DNA of 39,615 nucleotides from Thermoproteati archaeon (GTDB lineage Archaea > Thermoproteota > Thermoprotei_A > Marsarchaeales > UBA168), in contig JAGDXE010000001.1 of NCBI GenBank assembly GCA_023256375.1, forward strand, positions 1-39,615, given 5' to 3'. Position 1 is the stretch's first letter; each line of letters begins with the position of its first letter. Under the pieces are notes generated by a model. The model saw nothing but the letters and a program-made list of their open reading frames with translations, had not been told where the DNA came from and made no database searches. Shown here in pieces: positions 18,054 to 26,984 of the stretch. A program made the position numbers and the translations under genes.

Positions 18054-18482
18054 TAAGCATACAAACATGAGGAAGACGCTTCAAGAGAAAAGAAGGCTGG
18101 ACGTTGTAAGTAGGCTCAGCAGAAAGGAAACAAAAAGAGCTATGCGCGACCTTCACGTCATATCGAAGGAAGCCGTAAAATACGCGCTTCAATTTCCTTT
18201 CCCGTGATAGTCATAAAAGCTAACGGGCATAAGGAATCGTTTCGACAAGGGCAAGAGGTTAAACAGGAGGTTTCACTCTCTACCATTCAGGAAGCTGTAG
18301 CAGATGATAGAGTACAAGGCAAAGGTTAACGGGGTTAATGGCCTACGTTAATCCCAAGAATACCTCGAAAACCTGCCATGACTGCGGCCATATCGTCGAG
18401 GTAGACGGAAGGGAGTTCAGGTGCCCTAACTGCGGGCTGGCCTACAACCGCGACCTCAACGCGGCCGTAGATAGCCCTTAAC
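18054..18482 (+). pseudogene. tnpB: Degenerate IS605-type TnpB (OrfB) with intact zinc-finger segment
   Basis: Fragments in shifting frames: RHKHTNMRKTLQEKRRLDVVSRLSRKETKRAMRDLHVISKEAVKYAL and NGV-AYVNPKNTSKTCHDCGHIVEVDGREFRCPNCGLAYNRDLNAAVDSP*. Confidence 0.85.
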
Positions 18483-18548
18483 GAGGGGTATGGGTCGGGG
18501 ATAGATAAACAACCTGAGGGGGGGATGAAGGCGCGCCGCGAAGGCCAC

Positions 18549-18590
18549 CCGAAACTAAGGCCCCGCCCGCAAGGACGGGGTAGTCTACCA
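18549..18590 (+). mobile_element. IS605-type right end hairpin
   Basis: CCCCGCCC-GCAA-GGACGGGG at 18561-18580 followed by TAGTCTACC, downstream of the TnpB remnant. Confidence 0.65.
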
Positions 18591-18596
18591 TCAGGA

Positions 18597-19541
18597 TCAA
18601 AAACTTCCGGTTTTCAGCCGAGCGATCAACCTAGTCTTTATCCCCCTTAACACGTTTTCAACAGAATCTTCGATGTATGCCCCTGCAGCTCCCTCATGCC
18701 CCCCTCCACTTTCTTTAAAGAAGTCGGCTAAATTAATCCCAGAGCTTACGGCTTTCTCATCCGCTCTACCAGACACCCTGACCCCTTTCCCGCGAGGAGC
18801 AGCTACAAAAGCTATATCGGCCCCGAGGTTCAGAAGTGCCTCAGCGATTTCTCCCTCGAATATATCTGTAGTGGTAAACGCAATTATTAAGTCTCCACTA
18901 TTTAATAGTTCAATCGATTTTGCCGCCTTTAATTTAGCCATCCTCAGACTTTTAGTTAACTCGCGCTTTGAAAAAGTTAAAGCAGTCTGATAATCTCCCC
19001 CTATATTTATCAATTCAGCCGCACTTATAACAGATTCAGAGCCAGCGTATTTAAAAATGGCAGTATCAAACAAGAGCCCAGCAAGCAAAGCTGTAGCCAT
19101 ATCAGGCGTCAAAGCAAAGCCTAAAGATGAAGATATTTTCAAAATTAACTCGCACGAAGAGGAGGCGTGGGGATCAACAAAGCTTTTGCTGCCACTTATT
19201 GAACCGCATTGATGGTGGTCGATTACAAACACTTCTGACCCATGGAACTCTTTTCCTCTGTGGCTATACTTGAGGCCGCAGGCATCAACTACTAGTGCAA
19301 TATCGGGAAGGAAATCTGCAGGTGGTGCAGAAGGACGGTATTTTTCATTCATACGCTTAGCTAAAGAATTCATATCGTCTAAATAAGCGTACGAAGACAA
19401 AGCGCCTATATAATTCAGCATATACGAAGATACCAAAGCAGCTGCAAAACCATCGGGGTCAACGCGCGGGTGAGAAAATACCGCGACCTTCTTCCCTTGC
19501 ACGCTACGCTTTAGTTCTTCAGAAAAATATTCTATACCCAA
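18597..19541 (-). CDS. DHH/DHHA1 family phosphoesterase (RecJ/nanoRNase-like)
   Basis: HPRVDPDGFAAALV; VFVIDHHQCGS; C-terminal GGGHEGAAGAYI DHHA1 motif. Confidence 0.9.
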   Translation of the reverse strand: MGIEYFSEELKRSVQGKKVAVFSHPRVDPDGFAAALVSSYMLNYIGALSSYAYLDDMNSLAKRMNEKYRPSAPPADFLPDIALVVDACGLKYSHRGKEFHGSEVFVIDHHQCGSISGSKSFVDPHASSSCELILKISSSLGFALTPDMATALLAGLLFDTAIFKYAGSESVISAAELINIGGDYQTALTFSKRELTKSLRMAKLKAAKSIELLNSGDLIIAFTTTDIFEGEIAEALLNLGADIAFVAAPRGKGVRVSGRADEKAVSSGINLADFFKESGGGHEGAAGAYIEDSVENVLRGIKTRLIARLKTGSF

Positions 19542-19547
19542 AACTTA

Positions 19548-19907
19548 TCACGAATTACCGGTAACGCGAAACGCTTGACTCTTTAATAGCATTTCTCTTC
19601 TAACTTTGTTTATTTCGCTTGACAGCGCCTCTTCGCGCTGCTTTAATGTTTGAAACATAAGAGAATCGTTTTCTTTCTTTTCCTGCAACTCTTTTTTTAT
19701 AGCATCCCTTTCCTTTTTTACCATTATATTACCTACTACTTGGTAAACGGCTTCTCCATCGGGAAGAGCCTCTATTTCAGAGAGTACCCTATCAATATCT
19801 TTTATCTCCATTTCTACGTTCTGCCTTTCCTCAGTTGTAGCGCGCAATTGCTCAGTTAAACTCTCTAATTTTTCAGCGTAATCAACAGAACCATTCTCAT
19901 CGGACAT
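19548..19907 (-). CDS. pfdB: Prefoldin beta subunit
   Basis: Two coiled-coil arms around IDRVLSEIEALPDGEAVYQVVGNIMVKKER. Confidence 0.92.
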   Translation of the reverse strand: MSDENGSVDYAEKLESLTEQLRATTEERQNVEMEIKDIDRVLSEIEALPDGEAVYQVVGNIMVKKERDAIKKELQEKKENDSLMFQTLKQREEALSSEINKVRREMLLKSQAFRVTGNS

Positions 19908-20137
19908 TATAGTACTTCACCATTAAGAGTTTTTAGGATTGTCGAAATTAATCTAGTTTCGCTTTCAATCCAAGCCCTAGCCTTTGATTCTCTTTCAAAA
20001 ACCGCTTGCATAATTACCTCATTATTACTTGCGTTAACCTTAGCTCCTGCGTCTGGCTTGAGGGCGATCGCTATTATGTCAGCTATCTTCGCGTCCGCCT
20101 TAAGGGTAACCGTTATAGACCGAAGTTGCATTTTCAC
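19907..20137 (-). CDS. pcc1: KEOPS complex Pcc1-like protein
   Basis: About 76 aa alpha/beta protein, IADIIAIALKPDAGA; position between prefoldin beta and L37Ae. Confidence 0.75.
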   Translation of the reverse strand: MKMQLRSITVTLKADAKIADIIAIALKPDAGAKVNASNNEVIMQAVFERESKARAWIESETRLISTILKTLNGEVL

Positions 20138-20373
20138 GCGCTTATTACTTGGCTATAAGGCTTAGGGCTAAACGCCGATCCAGTAAAAGTATATCCACAT
20201 TTAGGACAACGCCATATACCAACTGCTAACCTTTCCATTGCTACATGCTTACCGCAAGAAGGGCAACGCATCGGCTGCTTTTTTTGGCTCTTTAATCTAA
20301 CGTAATCTCTCCTCAGTTTCATGCCATATTTAACGCCGAGCTCACCGCCAGCCCGTTCCTTAATTACGCTCAA
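20134..20373 (-). CDS. rpl37ae: Ribosomal protein L37Ae
   Basis: CPSCGKHVAMERLAVGIWRCPKCGYTFTGSAF. Confidence 0.95.
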   Translation of the reverse strand: MSVIKERAGGELGVKYGMKLRRDYVRLKSQKKQPMRCPSCGKHVAMERLAVGIWRCPKCGYTFTGSAFSPKPYSQVISA

Positions 20374-20376
20374 GTT

Positions 20377-21207
20377 TCACTCACTATCCTTATTTGCCCT
20401 GCTTTTATGTTTTTTTACCGTTTTTAACACCAATTCGCGGAGCTCGTCTCCTTTTTTCTTGGCCAATATAACGGCCTTCATTACGTCCTCTTCATTTAAA
20501 GGCCCCGAGAGGATCTTCTGCATAGACGATATGCGCCCATCTTCAAGCGAGGTAACGGATAACTCCGAATCTAGGTAATCCTCTTCCTCAATAGAGGGGT
20601 CAACTAGCATAAAATCGCTGATTTTGCCCAAAGTTACTGAGACAGGAAAGTGCAAAAGTTCTAAAGAATCCCTTCCAAGCGCGCTCGCTATTTCTTCAGG
20701 AAAACGAGCGCTCATCAAAGCGGCGAGCGCTGCAATCGAAGCAGCATCCTGGGCATTACCTTCATGGTTTATTAACGTTAAATCAAGCCATATTATGACG
20801 ACCTTCCTCCCTTCTTCTATTACGAGAGAACCTAAATCAATCGCCTTCCCTTCTCTTATCCCCCTATCTACAACGCGACCCCATCCTACAGCTTTCTCGT
20901 CTGGAGGACCAGGTTGGAACTCGGGATGAGCGAAAGGCGCCAGATCTAATCCCACGGTTAAAACTCCTTCATCCGGGGTGTCAGCGTAAGGAACACCCGC
21001 GGTTAGTTTAACCCCCGCGAGCACAGAAGTTTTACCTAGCTGAACCTGGGCGCTTCCTTCAGCCTTTGGAACAACGTTTAAATCTATTTTCAAATCCCTA
21101 TAAGAATCTAGGGTACGGCCGTCAACCCTTTGGTTAGCCTTCAGCTTTTCAATTAAATATTCGTAATAATCCTGCCCCAAACTTCCCTGAAAAACTGGTT
21201 TACGCAT
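20377..21207 (-). CDS. rrp42: Exosome subunit Rrp42
   Basis: RVDGRTLDSYRDLKIDLNVVPKAEGSAQVQLGKTSVLAGVK RNase PH fold; adjacent to Rrp41. Confidence 0.95.
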   Translation of the reverse strand: MRKPVFQGSLGQDYYEYLIEKLKANQRVDGRTLDSYRDLKIDLNVVPKAEGSAQVQLGKTSVLAGVKLTAGVPYADTPDEGVLTVGLDLAPFAHPEFQPGPPDEKAVGWGRVVDRGIREGKAIDLGSLVIEEGRKVVIIWLDLTLINHEGNAQDAASIAALAALMSARFPEEIASALGRDSLELLHFPVSVTLGKISDFMLVDPSIEEEDYLDSELSVTSLEDGRISSMQKILSGPLNEEDVMKAVILAKKKGDELRELVLKTVKKHKSRANKDSE

Positions 21208-21210
21208 GAT

Positions 21211-21960
21211 TTATCCCTCTTTTGAAACCGCTAAAGGAGTATACTTCTTCTTAAGCGCGTTAACCTGAATCGTATAAAGCGAGCCGATAACGCCCCTAGC
21301 CATATCTATAGATTTCTTTATTTCTGCTTCATCTAATAATCCATTCATTTGCAACAACGTTATCTTATCTTTATTTGGCATCATAGCGATGGGGAAATCC
21401 GCCTGGCCATTCTCGTCCTCTAGATCGTTAATATCTATTACTAAAGTATCCCTTATCTTTCCAATTGCAACTGCAGTAACCAAATCTTTCATGGGAATGC
21501 CCGCATCTGCTAACGCTACGCTAGCAGCATTCACAGACGCACACCTAGTACCGCCATCAGCCTGAAGCACTTCTATAAATACGTCAATCTCGGTTCTCGG
21601 CAAATCAGTAAGTATTACAGCTGGCTCGAGCGCTTCTCTGATCGCCCTGCTCAGCTCCATTTCCCGTCTGGAATACGTAGGTGATTTTCTATCATTTGTA
21701 GAATATGGCTGCATGTGGTACCTAACTTTAAGCACCGCCCTATCCAGATATTGGGAGTGCCTTTCTGCCTCATACGGTCCCATAACGCCTGCAAGTATCA
21801 CGTTTTTTCCCTGTCTAACCAAAGCGGAACCATTTGCCTGAGTTAAGACACCTACTTCTACTTCAAACGGTCTAGCTTCGTCTACGCGCCTCCCGTCATT
21901 CCTTATCCCATCATCTGTTAGTAGTTCTTCCTGAGATAGCTTAGACATTTTTATCTCCAT
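21211..21960 (-). CDS. rrp41: Exosome catalytic subunit Rrp41
   Basis: RNDGRRVDEARPFEVEVGVLTQANGSALVRQGKNVILAGVMGP; LQADGGTRCASVNAASVALADAGIPM. Confidence 0.96.
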   Translation of the reverse strand: MEIKMSKLSQEELLTDDGIRNDGRRVDEARPFEVEVGVLTQANGSALVRQGKNVILAGVMGPYEAERHSQYLDRAVLKVRYHMQPYSTNDRKSPTYSRREMELSRAIREALEPAVILTDLPRTEIDVFIEVLQADGGTRCASVNAASVALADAGIPMKDLVTAVAIGKIRDTLVIDINDLEDENGQADFPIAMMPNKDKITLLQMNGLLDEAEIKKSIDMARGVIGSLYTIQVNALKKKYTPLAVSKEG

Positions 21961-22642
21961 ACCTCTTAATTAACAATTCCTTTATCCTATCAGTAAGGCC
22001 ATACGTATATGCCTCTTCCTCGATCTTTCTCAAAACCGATATTGTAAACGTTACATCCTCTGCGCTTCCTCCTTGTATAATTATATAGCCGTTTTGACCA
22101 ACTAAAAGCCGAGTTTTAAGCATCTTATCTAGCATTGAAATCATAGACCCTTTTTTCCCTATAATCCTAGGGACCCTTGAGGGTATTACAGAAATGGGTA
22201 TACCGCCGTGTATTTTTCCTAGACCCCTTTCTCTTATAGACAGGGATGGAGGAGTGACTCTATCAAAACTTAAAACATGAGCGGCTATATAATCGCCCAC
22301 ATCAAAATAATGCCTTAAATCTATTGTTATAGGATCGACCTCTATGCCAGCTTCTTTCGAATCAAGCCGGGCGAGGTAAGGAGAATTTATATCTATGGTC
22401 CAGTCCATTAAACCTACTTCTACCACTTTTCCTATAACAAAATCTCCTACTCTAGGTAAATATTTTCCCCGCAAAGCCCTTATCCTAATTCCCCGATCGG
22501 ACTCCCTCTCAACCACCCCCAGTAAGCTAGAATAAACGCCGTCGTTGTCTTTGTAAGCTCCCTCGGCGGTCTTAAGGCTTGCATCTCCAAGCTTTTCTCC
22601 TGGTACTACTACCTCGCGAACTTTCTCTATTTTTTCTGACAA
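21941..22642 (-). CDS. rrp4: Exosome cap subunit Rrp4
   Basis: S1 domain plus KH domain (VPRIIGKKGSMISML, GQNGYIIIQG). Confidence 0.94.
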   Translation of the reverse strand: MSEKIEKVREVVVPGEKLGDASLKTAEGAYKDNDGVYSSLLGVVERESDRGIRIRALRGKYLPRVGDFVIGKVVEVGLMDWTIDINSPYLARLDSKEAGIEVDPITIDLRHYFDVGDYIAAHVLSFDRVTPPSLSIRERGLGKIHGGIPISVIPSRVPRIIGKKGSMISMLDKMLKTRLLVGQNGYIIIQGGSAEDVTFTISVLRKIEEEAYTYGLTDRIKELLIKRYGDKNV

Positions 22643-22652
22643 TAAATTCCAC

Positions 22653-23348
22653 CTAAGCTTCTTCTACGGTTACTTCAGCCGTACCCTTAGTTAGGTTATT
22701 TATTTTTTCCATGACCTCGGATCTAGCCCCTCCAGGAACAAGCAAGGTCATATTAATTGAACCGTCATCAGCCCATTGGGAGCTTTTAAGCTGACCTAGA
22801 GCGCTTATCAACTTAAAAGTCCTAGAGGCATAAAGCGAGGGAATTTTTATCTTAAAGTTAAACTGGACTACCTTTATTGGTAAAATTGGTTTCAAAACTT
22901 TTATTGCGTCATTCATTTGCTCTTCAACGGATTTAAATGGATCAACAGTAAACCTTGCCTGTGAAAGGGCTAATTCTATTCTTGTTGGGGGGTGAGGGAG
23001 TTTCGTCTTGGGGTCAACCGTACTTCTGCTTATTAAGTTTATAATTTGTTTTCTTTTAGATTCTACCATTTCTCTTCTCTGATCGGTCGTTAGAAGCAAT
23101 TCGCCTTTTTTTAAAACTTCTAATGCAACCTTAGACTGATCTTGCGTCCCGAATATTTGCATTAAATTAGACGAAGAAACCTTCTCGCCTTTCCCAACAT
23201 CCTTGAATACTTCATCCGTAACCAGTACATCCCTCGGAGAAATTGGTTCGCCGCCTTTATAACGCCAAGCTTTTTCTGGGACTACAACCACTTCGAACTT
23301 TTGTCCTTTCAATTCGAGCCGCACTATGGTGTTTTTCCCTATGTCCAA
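22653..23348 (-). CDS. sdo1: SBDS/Sdo1 ribosome maturation protein
   Basis: [56 protein letters not shown]. Confidence 0.96.
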   Translation of the reverse strand: MDIGKNTIVRLELKGQKFEVVVVPEKAWRYKGGEPISPRDVLVTDEVFKDVGKGEKVSSSNLMQIFGTQDQSKVALEVLKKGELLLTTDQRREMVESKRKQIINLISRSTVDPKTKLPHPPTRIELALSQARFTVDPFKSVEEQMNDAIKVLKPILPIKVVQFNFKIKIPSLYASRTFKLISALGQLKSSQWADDGSINMTLLVPGGARSEVMEKINNLTKGTAEVTVEEA

Positions 23349-23360
23349 GTCATATCACCA

Positions 23361-24083
23361 TCAGGCTTTGGCTTTTTCAACGTACCCCATTACCGTTTCT
23401 TGATTTAGTTTTTCGAATAATCCACTTTTAGCGGATATTACGGCTACTTCAAAATTACCGGATGATAACCCTCCCTCAACTACTGGGGCCATGGCTTTCA
23501 GGGCCATTACAATTGCTTCATTTAATGGCGCTTTTTCGTCATAATTCTTTTCTAAATAATCCATAACGGTACTAAACCCTGAACCTATTGCATTAGCAAA
23601 GTATCCTGCGTAAGCTCCTCCTGGGTCGGTGCCGTAGAGCTTGGGCTGGCCCTTGAAAACACCCCCGATCATTAACGAAACTCCAAAAGGTCTAGCTCCC
23701 CCGTGCAACGTATAATCATGCATTATATCGCAAATATAACGAGTCAAAGTTTCGACGTCAATCGGCTCGTCGTAGACGAGTTTATAAATTTGGCCATAAA
23801 CCCGCGCCTGGTCTATCAAAAATCTAGCATCAGGGGATAAGCCCGCGAAGACCGCGCCTATGTGATCGTCTATTTTAAATATCTTTTCTGTGTAGGCGGG
23901 GTCTATTAAGCGAGTATATCTCTTTTTTTCAACGGCCAGAATTACGCCGTCAGACGCTTTAATACCGAGCGTTATCCACCCCTTCTTTACAGCCTCTAAG
24001 GCATAGTCTACCTGATAAAGTTTACCATCAGGAGAAAACGTAGTTGGAACCCTATCATAGCCCATTGACGCAGGGGAGTACAA
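23361..24083 (-). CDS. psmA: Proteasome alpha subunit
   Basis: GYDRVPTTFSPDGKLYQVDYALEAVKKGWITLGIKASDGVILAVEKK. Confidence 0.96.
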   Translation of the reverse strand: MYSPASMGYDRVPTTFSPDGKLYQVDYALEAVKKGWITLGIKASDGVILAVEKKRYTRLIDPAYTEKIFKIDDHIGAVFAGLSPDARFLIDQARVYGQIYKLVYDEPIDVETLTRYICDIMHDYTLHGGARPFGVSLMIGGVFKGQPKLYGTDPGGAYAGYFANAIGSGFSTVMDYLEKNYDEKAPLNEAIVMALKAMAPVVEGGLSSGNFEVAVISAKSGLFEKLNQETVMGYVEKAKA

Positions 24084-24190
24084 ATCTTATCAGAAACTAT
24101 CTCACCGTCAATAATATGCTTTTCTATTTAAAAAAACGCTATTAATACAAACGCTAAAATTATTGGCTATTGCGCCGAGCCAACTGGACG

Positions 24191-25657
24191 TTACGTCTTA
24201 CCCAGAGGGTTTACGGATTTAGCTTCAACTTCTAATGAGCGCCTATTTTCTTTACCCCTAATAAATGATGCCACTGCAGCCAACACAGCCAACATAATGG
24301 ATAGACGAAAAGCGTAATCCATACCTTTAACGTAAGATAACATAACTGAACGATTTATGTTTACGCTACTCCCTAAAAATAAGGCAAAAACCGCTGATTG
24401 AGGCATGGCCCAAGACGCAATGAGTAAAGCTAAAGCTATGCTAATAACTTGGCCAGTATTCCTAAGCGTTGTCATCATACCGGATCCTACGCCGTAATAC
24501 CCCCTTGGAGTAGACGACATGACAGCACTGGCATTAGGCGAAAAAAATAGTCCGCTGCCCACTCCCATAATGCCAAGGCCTGCTGCGATTAAAAAATACG
24601 GCGATAATACCGTTAAACCCGATAAGATATATAGCGCAAATGCCTGAATTATTATCCCGATTGTAGCGGGTATCCTGGCGCCCACTTTGTCGGAAATAGC
24701 GCCCCCTACGGGTGCTAACACGCTCGAAAGTAATGGCATTGGTATCAATAAAATAGATGATTCTATTATGCTGTAACCTTTAACGCCTTCAAGGTAAAAA
24801 ATCACTAGAAACATTATCGCAAACATTGCTAATGATTGCAAAAATGAAGCCCCCGTCGAGGCGAAGTATACCCGATTTTTAAATAAATTAAACTTGAATA
24901 CAGGGGAATTTACTTTAGTCTCTACAAAAAAGAAGGTAAATAGTACTAAAAACGACGCAAATAATATAGCGCTATTTAGAAAATCCCATCCAACCCCTAT
25001 GCTCATAGTTATAGCGATGAGCAATAATGATATAAAAATCGTGAATAGCGCCGCGCCCAAAATATCAAAAGTCTCTTTCTTCTTAACCTCCACAAACCCT
25101 TTCAAACGAAAACGCGCCCAAAGGACGGCAAATAATCCGATTGGTACGTTTACGTAAAATATGTAGCGCCAACCTAAGTACGTTATTATTACGCCCCCTA
25201 TTATGGGGGCGACTACGCCTCCTACACCCCAAGCGATAGAGTTTATACCGAATGCTTTGCCCCGCTCATTTTCGGGAAAAGCTTCTGATATTAAAGCCCA
25301 CGAATTACCTATCATCATCGCACCTCCTATTCCTTGCACAAATCTGAAGGTCACCAGCTCCGCGCCATTAAAAGATAAACCGGATAAAGCAGAGCCAAGC
25401 GTAAAAACTAAGAATCCCATCTCATAGACCTTTATTCTGCCATAATTATCTCCGATCCTCCCTATCGCAAGAACCAGCGAAGTGCTCATCAAAATATACC
25501 CCATAATTACCCAAGCCATTTCGATTAAATTGGCGTGAATTGATTGCATGATTAACGGGATTCCTAGTATAACAATAGTAGAGTCTATTGCGCTCATCAA
25601 AGTTCCAAGAGTAGTTACGGAAACTACGGTCCATCTCCTGGAATAATTAAAGGACAT
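24191..25657 (-). CDS. MFS transporter, DHA2/EmrB-like (about 14 TM)
   Basis: TLGTLMSAIDSTIVILGIPLIMQSI; GRIGDNYGRIKVYEMGFLVFTLGSALSG; RFVQGIGGAMMIGNSWALI. Confidence 0.9.
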   Translation of the reverse strand: MSFNYSRRWTVVSVTTLGTLMSAIDSTIVILGIPLIMQSIHANLIEMAWVIMGYILMSTSLVLAIGRIGDNYGRIKVYEMGFLVFTLGSALSGLSFNGAELVTFRFVQGIGGAMMIGNSWALISEAFPENERGKAFGINSIAWGVGGVVAPIIGGVIITYLGWRYIFYVNVPIGLFAVLWARFRLKGFVEVKKKETFDILGAALFTIFISLLLIAITMSIGVGWDFLNSAILFASFLVLFTFFFVETKVNSPVFKFNLFKNRVYFASTGASFLQSLAMFAIMFLVIFYLEGVKGYSIIESSILLIPMPLLSSVLAPVGGAISDKVGARIPATIGIIIQAFALYILSGLTVLSPYFLIAAGLGIMGVGSGLFFSPNASAVMSSTPRGYYGVGSGMMTTLRNTGQVISIALALLIASWAMPQSAVFALFLGSSVNINRSVMLSYVKGMDYAFRLSIMLAVLAAVASFIRGKENRRSLEVEAKSVNPLGKT

Positions 25658-25780
25658 CTAAAGTAAAATTATGAATAATATTTAAAGGTGATCTTGCGCG
25701 CACAATTACGCGTAAGAAATAGCCGTTACTACTTTAATGAGACCCCGGAAACCCTCCTTCGCCAAGAAAAATTTTGCCTA

Positions 25781-26788
25781 TCACTTAACTTCTTCCGCAT
25801 TAATGAGCGCCCAATTATTCGCCCACGAAATACTGTTCTGCGAGCTTAAGGAGAGAGATGGTGATATCATCGCCCATGAGCCACCTTGAATTCCGTAGTT
25901 TGATAACCCCGAGTAATAATAGACCCGAGTCAGATTTGGAACTTGAACCAAAAGCTCGTAAGAGTACTCGCTGGGATTTATCTTATTATTAATTAGTGCT
26001 ATTGCGACGTTTACATGTTCAATGCGCAAGAGCGTAGCAGCCAACTCGCATACTTCAAGCTGATTTACGTTACCGCCAACTAACACTTCTAACGGCGAAA
26101 GTAACTGGCCACCAGTCGTGTTAGAGTACGGTAAAGCCGAAGTAATGCTAAGCACGTTTTTCAATGCTTGGCTGTAATTCCCCGCTTCTATTGAAAGCAC
26201 GGATATATCGTAAGCGGTTAAGACGGGAGTGGACCAACTAGATATGTTGCTAAACAAAGCCAAGTTCTGAGCGTAACTACCCGATCCAGCATAAGCGGTT
26301 GCCAAGGCAGCCCAACTGGCGTTGCCGGCATCTATAGAGGATAAAATAACCGCTGAGGCTAGTGAGGCTTGTGAATAACTAGAAACCCCAGATGGCATTA
26401 AAGATAAAGCATAACCATACCAACCTACTAGCTTAGGCGGCAAGCCCAACGCTTTCCACTCATAATAATGATCTAATGCTTGGTCAACCTGAACCTCTGA
26501 CAGTATGAGCTGCTTCAAATGCGCATTGGCCTTCTGCGATTGCCAATATTCATTTAAGGCGTAATAATAACTTTGGTTTATGCTGGCTACCTGATTCTTT
26601 AAATTAATTATTTCTTGATTATTTTGATTTATTAATCCGTAAAGCCCCTGGTTTACTTCTTTTAAATTAGTATCAGATCTTAATAGGGGCCTATAATACA
26701 CGTAGTAATACGTGCCCATACCTGCCCCAAAACCCACAAGTAAAATTATCAAAAGGGCAAAAAAACCCACGCTTACGCTGATTCTCAC
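25781..26788 (-). CDS. Hypothetical membrane-anchored coiled-coil protein (likely GTG start at 26788)
   Basis: VRISVSVGFFALLIILLVGFGAGMGTYYYVYY TM anchor then coiled-coil (LYGLINQNNQEIINLKNQVASI); TATA-like CCTTTTTATT about 25 nt before the GTG. Confidence 0.65.
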   Translation of the reverse strand: MRISVSVGFFALLIILLVGFGAGMGTYYYVYYRPLLRSDTNLKEVNQGLYGLINQNNQEIINLKNQVASINQSYYYALNEYWQSQKANAHLKQLILSEVQVDQALDHYYEWKALGLPPKLVGWYGYALSLMPSGVSSYSQASLASAVILSSIDAGNASWAALATAYAGSGSYAQNLALFSNISSWSTPVLTAYDISVLSIEAGNYSQALKNVLSITSALPYSNTTGGQLLSPLEVLVGGNVNQLEVCELAATLLRIEHVNVAIALINNKINPSEYSYELLVQVPNLTRVYYYSGLSNYGIQGGSWAMISPSLSLSSQNSISWANNWALINAEEVK

Positions 26789-26984
26789 GGTAACAACACT
26801 TTCGTGCCAAATAAAAAGGTTATGTTGAACATTTTCACACAAATTCATCTTTACGTTTTTTCGGCAAGCCCTAACATCCTTAAACGTTTAACGCCTAACA
26901 TGATTTATGATAACGCTTTAATGCGCTTAACGGAGCGATGTAGCTCAAAAAGCTTAAAGCGAGTAAACACATTAACGTGTTAAG

